Shown: positions 33,726 through 46,199 of the stretch, in pieces
Numbering within the stretch: the first letter of the stretch is position 1
Layout of the letters: each line of letters opens with the position of its first letter
Assembly: GCF_021869535.1 (NCBI RefSeq)
Contig: NW_026262734.1
Span: 72,377,839 to 72,441,838, forward strand
Length of the DNA stretch: 64,000 bases
Direction: 5' to 3'
Origin: Mytilus californianus
Lineage: Eukaryota; Mollusca; Bivalvia; Mytilida; Mytilidae
The notes under the pieces: generated by a model
The model's input: only the letters and a program-made list of their open reading frames with translations
What the model was told of the DNA's origin: nothing
The model's database searches: none
Translations under genes and position numbers: made by a program

Positions 33726-34789
33726 AATCACTTAAAATGCAATTTTCCGTATAATTTATATTTCCAAGGAAAACTAGAACTGTCCGCATAGCGGGACTAA
33801 TACCCCCTCCGTACATTCAATTTAGTTGCTACGGTGACATTCAGTATTGAAGCAATGACGTTTTGAGATTTTTGGTTTTCAGCTCTTCATTTTATATAAT
33901 CATTGCCTCTGTGTTAGGTTGACACATGGTGACTGATAGGTCAATCTGAAGGAATCATACTGACACATGTACAGGAACAAAGTCTGAGGAGGTTTGTATA
34001 CCATAAATTTAGAAATTTTAAAAGGTCAACGCTAAGGTCAATATGGAGAAGGTTTTACTATCATAGGGATCAAAGGTCAAATTCAAGGTCGAAGTGACCT
34101 GCCTATGGTAAAAGACACACCCCAGCCAATGATGCACCTGCATACATAGTAAGACTTACGGAACAAAAGTTATGCACTGAACACGAAGCGGGACGGACGG
34201 ACGGACAGATAGACAAATGGTTGGACGGACAGATAGACGGACATGGTGATTCCTATACACCCCAACATTTTGTTTGCGGGGGGGGGGGGGGGTAATTACT
34301 CTTTAAAAAATAGTTGATCGGCTCTGATTTTTAAACTTGCCCAAGATATTGTTGATATAAAACTTTGGTATAAGTTAAATAAAACTCTGGCAAAAATTGT
34401 ACCTGTCAGATTGCTTACAATGCAATTTTCCACGTAATTAATATTTCCAAGGGGCATAACACTTTGAAAAATAATTGAAAAGCACTGATTTTCGATCTTG
34501 TCCAAGACATTGCAGATATAAACCTCTGATATAAGTTTGATAAAAATCTGGCGAGAATTGTACACATGAAAGCGCGGACAATGCAAATTTCCATATAATT
34601 AATATTTCCAAGGAAAATAACTCTTTAAAAATAGTTGATCGGCTGTGATTTTCGAACATAATCTAGACATTGCTGATATAAACCTCTGATATTAGTTTGA
34701 TAAAAATCTGACAAGAATTGTACATGTGAGAGCGCTTACAAGACCGGATGGACGAACTGTATTTCTATGTCCCACGCAACGCTGGGACA
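33726..34789 (+). mobile_element. TRE-f: tandem-core element, about 161-bp units, split by TRE-g
   Basis: Units contain CCGTATAATTTATATTTCCA or a variant (33,750; 34,436; 34,597; the last two are 161 bp apart), ATAGTTGATCGGCT and TGATATAAACCTCTGATAT. A degenerate GGATGGACGAAC and the terminal hairpin TGTCCCACGCAACGCTGGGACA (34,769-34,789) close it. The first unit is broken at 33,773 by TRE-g. Frames on the minus strand (73-96 residues) are repeat translations. Confidence 0.65.
33774..34293 (+). mobile_element. TRE-g: nested element with GACG microsatellite
   Basis: It starts CTAGAACTGTCCGCATAGCG, contains AAGGTCAA words in loose repetition, then GGGACGGACGGACGGACAGA and GGACGGACAGATAGACGGAC (34,190-34,243). 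It ends with CCTATACACCCC and a poly-G run (34,277-34,292), probably a decayed hairpin. It is inserted in a TRE-f unit, whose sequence resumes at about 34,294. There is no coding content. The CTAGA start is shared with TRE-b. Confidence 0.65.
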
Positions 34790-35905
34790 AAAAAGGAAAC
34801 AGTAAATACAAGTATCAATAAATATTTTCGGCACACACTGATCATGATTGCATATTATGTTAAAAGTCTTTGACACATTCGCTAACAGTTCTGTCTGTTG
34901 TCGTGTTTGCATCATCCATTCCTTTAAAGTCCATATGGCACTCCGTATAATTTTAAACTGCCTCAGCTGAACTGTGTTGACAGAAGGATGTTTCATCTTG
35001 CAATTCATGGTCCTTAAACCCTTCCAGATGTGTTGTCATGAAAATATGACAACCTTAATGTCTTTCTCTGAGATAAAAATCGGAAAACTTTGAAAAAAAA
35101 CTAGTGAGGTGGAGTAATTTGTTGGCCCCTTCATGAATAGTAATGGCTAGGTATTTACTACCATCTTAAATGGACCTATAGGTAGTTCACAAAACACAAG
35201 GAGGAATTATATGGCCAGATAAATTCTAACCTAGAAAAACAAGCTCACAGTTTTGTAAGAAATCTGTTAAAACGGACATTCTGACAGACATGCCTTGCCA
35301 GTTATGCTTCAAAAGCAAGACAATGAAGTCCTGTTTACTTTCAATTAACATGGATGGCTTGCTGTAACTATAACGACAAAGAAACTTAGTTTTGTCACTG
35401 TTCAGCCCTCAAGGTCGAAATAAAAAAGAAAAATAAACTGTACTGACAATTTTCAGCGGTGGTGGACATTTATGCCAAGTGATAGAAAACTAAAATCTGC
35501 TAAAATTTCATTTTATCAATTGCTGCAGTACCCTTTACATTAAACCTAGTGACCTTCAAACTAATAGGGGTATTAAGTCCACCCAGATCGGTAAAGATCT
35601 TAATAATGATTTTAAAGATATTGCCCTAGAAAGTAATTTTTTCACAAAATGTGGATGCAGGTGATTTTTCCAAGTATCATTTTAAAGCTAAGTCCATGAA
35701 GGTTGCAGAAAGGATTCAAAATATACCATCTGGAAACCAAAATCAATCTAACATTTTTACTGCTGTGTCCTTGACCATTTACATTGAGATCCCCAATTAT
35801 ACAGGGCCTTCTTCGCCCTTGGGCCATTGTTGAATCAAGTTTAATAAAAGTTGGGGATATGGTCAATCAGATAACATCTGGTAACCAACATTTGCCCAAA
35901 TTAAA
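34790..35905. other. Non-coding spacer
   Basis: 35,690-35,890 has two loose repeats (ATACCATCTGGAAACCAA and ATAACATCTGGTAACCAA), perhaps the edge of a tandem element. The 90-residue (34,736-35,008) and 74-residue minus-strand frames show no known domain. No exon was recognised. Confidence 0.4.
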
Positions 35906-38900
35906 GAACCTTAGTGAGCGCGCTCACATACCCCACGTCCCCACATTGTCACTGGAGAAATAAAATAACTGTAAGAAAAAAAAAATTGTATAAGAAAAAA
36001 AAATTGAATCATAATTTCCTGTCGATATGCACAACTACATTGTATGTCCTTATTATCTACAAAGTTTCATGAAATTCTGTTGTGTGGGTTCAGAGGAGTT
36101 GCGATGACAAACTGTTGCAGAGGTATATTGAAGCAAATAAGTTCAAAGGGGCATAACTCCTAGAAAAAAATTGAATCGTAATTTCCTGTCGATATGCACA
36201 TCTACGTAGTATGTCCTTATTATCTGAAAAGGATTCATGAAATTCTATTGTGTGGTTTGAGAGGAGTTGCGATGACAAAAGGTTGCAGTAGTATATTGGG
36301 CAAATAAGTTCAAAGGGGCGTAACTCCTGGAAAAAAAATTGAATCGTAATTTCCTGTCGATATGCACATCTACGTAGTATGTCCTTATTATCTACAAAGT
36401 TTCATGAAATTTTGTTGTGTGGTTTCAGAGGAGTTGAGATGACAAACTGTTGCAGTAGTACATTAAAGTAAATAAGTTCAAAGGGGCGTAACTCCTAGAA
36501 AAAAAATTGAATCACAATTTCCTGTCGATATGCACATTTACCTAGTATGTCCTTATTATCTACAATGTTTCATGAAATTCTGTTGTGTGGTTTCAGAGGA
36601 GTGCGATGACAAACTGTTGCAGAGGTATATTGAAGCAAATAAGTTCAAAGGGGCGTAACTCCTAGAAAAAAATTGAATCGTAATTTCCTGTCGATATCCA
36701 TATCTACGTAGTATGTCCTTATTATCTGAAAAGGATTCATGAAATTCTATTGTGTGATTTGAGCGGAGTTGCGATGTCAAAAGGTTGCAGTAGTATATTG
36801 GGCAAATAAGTTCAAAGGGGCGTAACTCCTGAAAAAAAATTGAATCGTAATTTCCTGTCGATATGCACATCTACGTAGTATGTCCTTATTATCTACAAAG
36901 TTCTATGAAATTTTGTTGTGTGGTTTCAGAGGAGTTGAGATGACAAACTGTTGCAGTAGTACATTAAAGTAAATAAGTTCAAAGGGGCGTAACTCCTAGA
37001 AAAAAAATTAAATCGTAATTTCCTGTCGATATGCACAACTACATAGTATGTCCTTATTATCTAAAAAGGTTTCGTTAAATTCTGTTGTGTGGTTTGAGAG
37101 GAGTTGCGATGACAAAAGGTTGCAGTAGTATATTAAAGTAAATAAGTTCAAAGGGGCGTAACTCCTGGAAAAAAAATTGAATCGTAATTTCCTGTCGATA
37201 TGCACATCTACGTAGTATGTCCTTATTATCTACAAAGTTTCATGAAATTTTGTTGTGTGGTTTCAGAGGAGTTGAGATGACAAACTGTTGCAGTAGTACA
37301 TTAAAGTAAATAAGTTCAAAGGAGCGTAACTCCTAGAAAAAAAATTGAATCACAATTTCCTGTCGATATGCACATTTACCTAGTATGTCCTTATTGTCTA
37401 CAATGTTTCATGAAATTCTGTTGTGTGGTTTCAGAGGAGTTGCGATGACAAACTGTTGCAGAGGTATATTGAAGCAAATAAGTTCAAAGGGGCGTAACTC
37501 CTAGAAAAAAATTGAATCGTAATTTCCTGTCGATATGCACATCTACGTAGTATGCCCTTATTATCTGAAAAGGATTCATGAAATTCTATTGTGTGATTTG
37601 AGCGGAGTTGCGATGTCAAAAGGTTGCAGTAGTATATTGGGCAAATAAGTTCAAAGGGGCGTAACTCCTGAAAAAAAATTGAATCGTAATTTCCTGTCGA
37701 TATGCACATCTACGTAGTATGTCCTTATTATCTACAAAGTTCTATGAAATTTTGTTTTGTGGTTTCAGAGGAGTTGAGATGACAAACTGTTGCAGTAGTA
37801 CATTAAAGTAAATAAGTTCAAAGGGGCGTAACTCCTAGAAAAAAAATTAAATCGTAATTTCCTGTCGATATGCACAACTACATAGTATGTCCTTATTATC
37901 TAACTAGAGGCTCTAAAGAGCCTGTGTCGCTCACCTTGGTCTATGTGAATATTAAACAAAGGACGCAGATGGATTCATGACAAAATTGTGTTTTGGTGAT
38001 GGTGATGTGTTTGTACATCTTAATTTACTGAACATTTTTCCTGCTTACAATTATCTCTATCTATAATTAACTTGGCCCAGTAGTTTCAGAGGAGAAGATT
38101 TTTGTAAAAGATTACTAAGATTTACGAAAAAATGGTTAAAATTGACTATAAAGGGCAATAACTCCTAAAGGGGTCAACTGACAATTTCGGTCATGTTGAC
38201 TTATTTGTAGATCTTACTTTGCCGACATTTATCGTTTTTTACAGTTTATCTCTATCTATAATAATATTCAAGATAATAACCAAAAACAGCAAAATTACCT
38301 TAAAATTACCAATTCAGGGGCAGCAACCCAACAACGGGTTGTCCGATTCATCTGAAAATTTCAGGGCAGATAGATCTTGACCTGATAAACAATTTTACTT
38401 CATGTCAGATTTGCTTTAAATGCTTTGGTTTTTGAGTTAAAAGCCAAAAACTGAATTTTACCCCTATGTTCTATTTTTAGCCGTGGCGGCCATCTTGGTT
38501 GGTTGACCAGGTCACGCCACACATTTTTAAAACTAAATAACCAAATGATGATTGTGGCCAAGTTTGGTTTAATTTGGCCCAGTTGTTTCAGAGGAGAAGA
38601 TTTTTGTAAAAGATTACTAAGATTTACGAAAAATGGTTAAAAATTGACTATAAAGGGCAATTACTCCTAAAGGGGTCAACTGACCATTTCGGTTATATTG
38701 ACTTATTTGTAAATCTTACTTTGCTGAACATTATTGCTGTTTACAGTTTATCTCTATCTATAATAATATTCAAGATAATAACCAAAAACAGCAAAATTTC
38801 CTTAAAATTACCAATTCAGGGGCAGCAACCCAATAACGGGTTGTCCGATTCATCTGAAAATTTCAGGGCAGATAGATCTTGACCTGATGAACAATTTTAC

Positions 38901-41900
38901 CCCATGTCAGATTTGCTTTAAATGCTTTGGTTTTTGAGTTAAAAGCCAAAAACTGAATTTTACCCCTATGTTCTATTTTTAGCCGTGGCGGCCATCTTGG
39001 TTGGTTGACCAGGTCACGCCACACATTTTTAAAACTAGATAACCAAATGATGATTGTTGCCAAGTTTGGTTTAATTTGGCCACGTAGTTTCAGAGGAGAA
39101 GATTTTTGTAAAAGATTACTAAGATTTACGAAAAATTGTTAAAAATTGACTATAAAGGGCAATAACTCCTAAAGGGGTCAACTGACCATTTCAGTCATGT
39201 TGACTTATTTATTAATCTTACTTTGCTGAACATTATTGCTGTTTACAGTTTATCTCTATCTATAACAATATTCAAGATAATAACCAAAAACAGCAAAATT
39301 TCCTTAAAATTACCAATTCAGGGGCAGCAACCCAACAACAGGTTGTTCGATTCATCTGAAAATTTCAGGGCAGATAGATCTTGACCTGATAAACAATTTT
39401 ACTTCATGTCAGATTTGCTCTAAATGCTTTGGTTTTTGAGTTATAAGCCAAAAACTGCATTTTACCCCTATGTTTTATTTTTAGCTGTGGCGGCCATCTT
39501 GGTTGGTTGGCCGGGTCACGCCACACATTTTTTAAACTAGATACCCCAATGATGATTGTGGCCAAGTTTGGTTTAATTTGGCCCAGTTGTTTCAGAGGAG
39601 AAGATTTTTGTAAAAGATTACTAAGATTTACGAAAAATGGTTAAAAATTGACTATAAAGGGCAATTTCTCCTAAAGGGGTCAACTGACCATTTCGGTTAT
39701 ATTGACTTATTTGTAAATCTTACTTTGCTGAACATTATTGCTGTTTACAGTTTATCTCTATCTATAATAATATTCAAGATAATAACCAAAAACAGCAAAA
39801 TTTCCTTAAAATTACCAATTCAGGGGCAGCAACCCAATAACGGGTTGTCCGATTCATCTGAAAATTTCAGGGCAGATAGATCTTGACCTGATGAACAATT
39901 TTACCCCATGTCAGATTTGCTTTAAATGCTTTGGTTTTTGAGTTAAAAGCCAAAAACTGAATTTTACCCCTATGTTCTATTTTTAGCCATGGCGGCCATC
40001 TTGGTTGGTTGACCAGGTCACGCCACACATTTTTAAAACTAAATAACCAAATGATGATTGTGGCCAAGTTTGGTTTAATTTGGCCCAGTTGTTTCAGAGG
40101 AGAAGATTTTTGTAAAAGATTACTAAGATTTACGAAAAATGGTTAAAAATTGACTATAAAGGGCAATTACTCCTAAAGGGGTCAACTGACCATTTCGGTT
40201 ATATTGACTTATTTGTAAATCTTACTTTGCTGAACATTATTGCTGTTTACAGTTTATCTCTATCTATAATAATATTCAAGATAATAACCAAAAACAGCAA
40301 AATTTCCTTAAAATTACCAATTCAGGGGCAGCAACCCAATAACGGGTTGTCCGATTCATCTGAAAATTTCAGGGCAGATAGATCTTGACCTGATGAACAA
40401 TTTTACCCCATGTCAGATTTGCTTTAAATGCTTTGGTTTTTGAGTTAAAAGCCAAAAACTGAATTTTACCCCTATGTTCTATTTTTAGCCGTGGCGGCCA
40501 TCTTGGTTGGTTGACCAGGTCACGCCACACATTTTTAAAACTAGATAACCAAATGATGATTGTTGCCAAGTTTGGTTTAATTTGGCCACGTAGTTTCAGA
40601 GGAGAAGATTTTTGTAAAAGATTACTAAGATTTACGAAAAATTGTTAAAAATTGACTATAAAGGGCAATAACTCCTAAAGGGGTCAACTGACCATTTCAG
40701 TCATGTTGACTTATTTATTAATCTTACTTTGCTGAACATTATTGCTGTTTACAGTTTATCTCTATCTATAACAATATTCAAGATAATAACCAAAAACAGC
40801 AAAATTTCCTTAAAATTACCAATTCAGGGGCAGCAACCCAACAACAGGTTGTTCGATTCATCTGAAAATTTCAGGGCAGATAGATCTTGACCTGATAAAC
40901 AATTTTACTTCATGTCAGATTTGCTCTAAATGCTTTGGTTTTTGAGTTATAAGCCAAAAACTGCATTTTACCCCTATGTTTTATTTTTAGCTGTGGCGGC
41001 CATCTTGGTTGGTTGGCCGGGTCACGCCACACATTTTTTAAACTAGATACCCCAATGATGATTGTGGCCAAGTTTGGTTTAATTTGGCCCAGTTGTTTCA
41101 GAGGAGAAGATTTTTGTAAAAGATTACTAAGATTTACGAAAAATGGTTAAAAATTGACTATAAAGGGCAATTTCTCCTAAAGGGGTCAACTGACCATTTC
41201 GGTTATATTGACTTATTTGTAAATCTTACTTTGCTGAACATTATTGCTGTTTACAGTTTATCTCTATCTATAATAATATTCAAGATAATAACCAAAAACA
41301 GCAAAATTTCCTTAAAATTACCAATTCAGGGGCAGCAACCCAATAACGGGTTGTCCGATTCATCTGAAAATTTCAGGGCAGATAGATCTTGACCTGATGA
41401 ACAATTTTACCCCATGTCAGATTTGCTCTTAATGCTTTGGTTTTTGAGTTATAAGCTAAAAACTGCATTTTACCCCTATGTTCTATTTTTAGCCGTGGCG
41501 GCCATCTTGGTTGGTTGACAGGGTCACGCCACACATTTTTAAAACTAGATACCCCAATGATGATTGTGGCCAAGTTTGGTTAAATTTGGCCCAGTAGTTT
41601 CAGAGGAGAAGATTTTTGTAAAAGTTTACGGACGACGGACGACGGACGACGGACGCAGGACGACGGACGACGGACGCAAAGTGATGAGAAAAGCTCACTT
41701 GACCTTTCAGGTCAGGTGAGCTAAAAAGGTTTCGTTAAATTCTGTTGTGTGGTTTGAGAGGAGTTGCGATGACAAAAGGTTGCAGTAGTATATTGGGCAA
41801 ATAAGTTCAAAGGGGCGTAACTCCTGGAAAAAAAATTGAATCGTAATTTCCTGTCGATATGCACATCTACGTAGTATGTCCTTATTATCTACAAAGTTTC

Positions 41901-42142
41901 ATGAAATTTTATTGTGTGGTTTCAGAGGAGTTGAGATGACAAACTGTTGCAGTAGTACATTAAAGTAAATAAGTTCAAAGGGGCGTAACTCCTAGAAAAA
42001 AAATTAAATCGTAATTTCCTGTCGATATGCACAACTACATAGTATGTCCTTATTATCTAAAAAGGTTTCGTTAAATTCTGTTGTGTGGTTTGAGAGGAGT
42101 TGTGATGACAAGAAACAGGACTGACGGACTGACGGACGGACA

Positions 42143-42195
<53 letters not shown>
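35906..42195 (+). mobile_element. TRE-c: 167-168-bp tandem-core element, split by TRE-b
   Basis: The 5' part has the perfect palindrome GTGAGCGCGCTCAC (35,914-35,927). The core has GTTCAAAGG tags at 36,141, 36,308, 36,476, 36,643, 36,810, 36,977, 37,146 and 37,314 (167-169 bp spacing), with variants recurring every five units (838 bp). It breaks at 37,903 and resumes at 41,722. It closes with a GACGGACTGACGGACGGACA microsatellite (42,122-42,151) and a hairpin, TTATACCCTCCGCAAC with its near-complement, at 42,162-42,195. The 62-104-residue minus-strand frames are unit translations. Confidence 0.85.
37904..41721 (+). mobile_element. TRE-b: seven 502-bp units, nested in TRE-c
   Basis: It starts CTAGAGGCTCTAAAGAGCCT (a near-palindrome) and GTGTCGCTCACCTT. 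The tag AAGGGCAA recurs at 38,151, 38,653, 39,155, 39,657, 40,159, 40,661 and 41,163, exactly 502 bp apart. After the core come a GACGGACGACGGACG microsatellite (41,630-41,680) and a 31-bp hairpin AGCTCACTTGACCT...AGGTCAGGTGAGCT (41,692-41,722). TAA (or CTAA) flanks both sides (37,901-37,903 and 41,722-41,724), splitting a TRE-c unit whose unbroken form reads TTATCTAAAAAGGTTTCG at 37,060. The 66-residue frames at 502- or 1,004-bp spacing are not genes. Confidence 0.9.
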
Positions 42196-42196
<1 letters not shown>

Positions 42197-43439
42197 TACT
42201 GTCTATTGATTACTGCTTTGTCCTCGACCGTCGACCTAGTGAACTGGCATCTTCTGCATCTAATGGACCATTATAAATCTAAACTACACAAAAGTATGAT
42301 ATAGATTTTTAAATATATCATCAAGAAACGGAAATTTTCCTCAAAATCTGCTCTAGCCTTGACATTTTGACCATGGTTTTTTAAAATCAATATGGCTATT
42401 TATTTCCCTAAGTTGCATTAAATCAAAGATATTAATTAAGACTCAAAAATATTTTATACCTTAAATGTTGATGCCCGTATGACGGACGGACGTCATCATA
42501 TTATTAGCAAATATTTAGATTTTCCAAACTCTGCTTAAAATTCAACATTCAATATTGTATGAACCGATGTTGCTGGGAACAAAAACAACCTTGAGATAGA
42601 ATTGAATAATATTGCTTCTATTTTCAAAACTTTTAATTGACATTGCTTTGGTTCATCAGATATCGGAACAATTGTTCACTTTATGGTAAAAACATACTGG
42701 GAATACAATACCCTACACTTGATAAAGTTTTGCAATATGCAAGAGTCCAGTACATATTCAAGTATGATATCAAATGTAAGCCTGTGGTATTAGTTATCTA
42801 AATATTATCAGGTTTTTATCTTTTTTGTTCACAATTCTTCTCACAATTGAAATGTATACACCTACCCCATGAAACAAAAGGCAAAAATGATAAAAAAAAA
42901 GTTCTTTCAATTGTTACCAACACCAAAAGAAAAACAAAAAACAATTGATCATTTGATGTATTTTAATAATTATTGAGGAAGTGAAAATATTTGGTAATAT
43001 TATTTTCAGGTTTCAAAGCACAATTTGTAGTCAGAATATGAGAAAATTTAGAAATGAATTTTCAGACTCCCAGATTGGTCAATATTATACCATCTGAAAC
43101 CTCTGATGACCAATCTGCTTTTGCTAAAACAGTTCGGTTGATCTGAATTGAATTTTGTTTTTAAAGATTTGTTATAATAAAGTAACAGATATAAAGTACA
43201 ACAGCAAACTCACTATTTATTAACATGTAAAACAAAATTATACAGAAGAAAAATATTTAACTTGCTCAAAATATGAATTTAGAAAACTAATAACAAAATT
43301 TAGATAGTGACCACAATTTATAAATAGAAAAGGGAAGATATCTTAAAATGCCAAAAAGTTTATTTTGATTATTTGATTAATTAGAACACACACTTTATAG
43401 ATTTAAATGATATAGATAAAATGACATATATCCTCAACC
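42196..43439. other. Intron sequence with a partial DR-3 copy
   Basis: 42,690-42,870 (+) matches DR-3 at 62,665-62,840: ATATGCAAGAGTCCAGTACA, GGTATTAGTTATCTAAAT and CACCTACCCCATGAAA. 42,470-42,510 has a short GACGGACGGACG tract between TGATG and CATCA, perhaps a decayed tandem-element end. No exon found. Confidence 0.45.
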
Positions 43440-43630
43440 CAAGATCACACATTTAGGCGAATAAGCTTGGATCCTATTTAAAACAGGACAGGGGACTCTT
43501 GAAATATTTTCTTTCATAATGTATATACATGATCTTATTGATATTGTTTTATTTTATTTTTTTATGTTATGTCACATGCTATAAATGTAAAGTGTAATGA
43601 CAATAAAGATTTGAATTGAATTGAATTGTT
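43440..43630 (+). mobile_element. LINE 3' tail
   Basis: GTCACATGCTATAAATGTAA, AATGACAATAAAGATTTGAA and a short (TTGAA)n tail at 43,606-43,627 are typical of non-LTR retrotransposon 3' ends. There is no coding part. Confidence 0.5.
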
Positions 43631-44160
43631 ATAAACTCCAGACATTGGTAGTTTTAATAGGATAACTACTATGATAAATATTGAAAATACAATCCCTGCT
43701 TTCCAAAATTTCAACTAGAAACTGTGAATATTCACGAATGAACAAATTAAATACTTGACCAGAAGTATAATCTTGCAAAAAAAGGCAGTAACAATGTTCA
43801 ACAGATATATTTGGAAACTATTTGGCTACAGTAATATCATTTGTGTAGTCCCAGTTTGGGGGAAAAGGACAATTTTGGATTTTCAGACCTTTTATATGGT
43901 CTTAAATTCTGTCCTTTTAAAATCAAAATATGTTTGTTGCATCGAAAGCTATTGGCTTTACCAGGACGAGGAATGGACTCCAGCGACTTATAATTTGACC
44001 ATACAAAATCTTATTAAAATGGAAAATATTACCCCTACCTATGTCAAAATTTGAGCATTGTTTGGAAACTATTTCGCTATAGTAATATTTGTTGTACACA
44101 GAGAAATAAAATAACAAAAACGTTTAATTTTGGATTTGTAGTTTTTTCTGATTAAAAAAT
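43631..44160. other. Intron spacer
   Basis: The 99-residue frame at 43,755-44,054 shows no domain. AAATATTACCCCTACC near 44,028 resembles DR-3 at 63,347, so part may be a diverged DR-3 copy. Confidence 0.4.
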
Positions 44161-44816
44161 AAACTGTTAACACAGAGATATGTCTCGCCTTTTTGTTATC
44201 TTGATAATGCAAATGTTGAAATTTAAATAGCATTACTTTAACATGTAAGTTATGCAAATATTCAAAGTCAATGAACCATGACTGAAGGTGCATGGCTAAA
44301 CAATCTCCATGGAAATGAGATGTGCCAATGCTTATACAACTGCATATCAAATACCATTGACTTATCATAAGTTGTTCCCTTTAAACAAACCTAAACACAA
44401 ACATTAACTTGTTAACTATGTAAAAGTTTCAACGTCAATGAACCATGATAAGGGGGTGGGGCTATATAATCTCCATAGAAATGAGACTTGCAAATGCCAA
44501 TACATTCGCATACCAAATATCATTGACTTAACATTAGTGGTTCCATCTTTAACTGATCTAATAACAAACTAATACATATAAACTAAGCAAAAGTTTCAAA
44601 GTCAATAGACCATGACTGAGGGGGCAGGGCCAAATAATATCCATGGAAATAAGATGTGCCAATGCTAATACAACTGCATACCAAATATCATTGACCTACC
44701 ACTAGTGGTTCACCATAAACTAGACCTAATCACAAACTAATACATTGTTGACGCCGCCGCCGACGCCGGAAACAGCATACCTATGTCTCGCTTTTTGACT
44801 CCGTCAAGGCGAGACG
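44161..44816 (+). mobile_element. TRE-a copy 4, 167-bp units
   Basis: The same subfamily as copy 3: start AAACTGTTAACACAGAGATA, TGTCTCGCC; ACCATG tags at 44,275, 44,442 and 44,609 (167 bp each); GACGCCGCCGCCGACGCCGG tract; terminal hairpin TGTCTCGC...GGCGAGACG with inner TTGAC-TCC-GTCAA (44,783-44,816). It is a shorter array (three full units) than copy 3. Confidence 0.85.
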
Positions 44817-45432
44817 AAAAATGATATCATAAATATTCATCTAATATCAAATTGGTTTTGTCAACTTCACAAGCTTTTGGCTATTATAAATGCCACAATG
44901 TATTTTTGTCTTTTATACCCTATAGATCTTTTTTTCTCTTTAACAATTAAAATCAAATGAAAAGGCTAAAATTCTCTCCTAACCTTGATAATTTGAGCAA
45001 AGATATAAAATGTGACTAATCAAGGATTAAATTAACACAACTTAATAATGTTTTGGATTTATATCAGATTGTCAAAAGCCACTTTTTGTAATCACATGCT
45101 TAAGAAAACTAACCTTCCTGGATTTTCATTATTCCTGATTATCTCCATAATTTTTTTTCTGGATAATGAATACTTATGTTAACATAGAATTGTATGACTT
45201 TTAAATAAAAAAAGAACTTTGATCAATTCTACTAGGAGATTAATTGAATATAATACCCCAACGCCAAAAAAAATATACATGTGTGTTTAAATCAACCAAC
45301 TTTTTGAGGGAGAGAAAGTATTTTCAATTTTGAAGTAATTTACGCTGAGAATCAATCAAAGATGTGGGTTTTATAGAACTCCAATACATTACTGATTCAT
45401 CAAGACCATCAATTTCTATGTGAATACACACT
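44817..45432. other. Intron spacer
   Basis: AT-rich, no gene. Words near 45,240-45,310 (AATACCCCAACGCC) resemble DR-3. Confidence 0.35.
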
Positions 45433-45535
45433 CTGCATTGAAGACCCATTGGTGGCCTTCGGCTGTTGTCTGCTCTATGGTCGGGTTGTTGTCTCTTTGA
45501 CACATTCCCCATTTCCATTCTCAATTTTATTTTTA
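45433..45535 (-). repeat. Dispersed repeat DR-2
   Basis: On the minus strand GAGAATGGAAATGGGGAATG, TGTCAAAGAGACAACAACCC and CACCAATGGGTCTTC follow in the same order as at 63,090-63,190. The 66-residue frame over it is the repeat. Confidence 0.75.
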
Positions 45536-46199
45536 CATTTAGATCTCAGAAAGGTAAAAAGGTCAAAATTTGGGATAATTTGAATATTTGGAAATATGAT
45601 ATCGTCCGTTTGTTTTAATTCTACCGTTACAATAATGGCTTTGCACAATCTTATCTTCCTAGATGCGTTGAATATAAATATTTTATTAAAGTGACAGAAA
45701 TTTGAACAAAATTAATATTTAGTTTGATGATTTCAAGCCATTCTCAGTCGAAATAATACATTTATGCTCAAACTTGCATGGGTAAGGGTTAATGTGATCC
45801 TTTTAAATAAGATTTTGTTTGAAATAAAAATTCACCTCTAGGCTCATAAGACGCCAATTACATATTTTCACTGAAGAAATAAATTAGTCTTTGGGATTAC
45901 ATGAGCATTTTCAGTTCAAACGGATTTAAACGACAAAATTTGAAACAAATCTGAACTTGTCCGTTTTTTCAAAGTCTGTAGATACACAAATTGCTTGGAA
46001 CAATCTAGAGTAATAATAATGTATCTGTTTTGATATGGATGCAAGTAATTTGAAGCAAAACATTGTCTAGATATGTGATTTTCTTTTTCATGTTTTTGGT
46101 CAAATTTGCAAGGGGTGGGAGAAGTATTTTGCATTGCCATACTATTTTGTACAATAAAATAACAGATTAATTTGGAAATCATACTGTAAAATACATTGT
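45536..46199. other. Intron spacer
   Basis: No gene. The 88-residue minus-strand frame (45,916-46,182) has no recognised domain; the sequence may be a diverged part of DR-3. Confidence 0.35.

Noticed and set aside
38863-41573. Four nearly identical 66-residue open frames, as if a tandem gene family
   Set aside because: They recur at multiples of 502 bp because the satellite unit does; no start context, no domain, and the remaining units break the frame.
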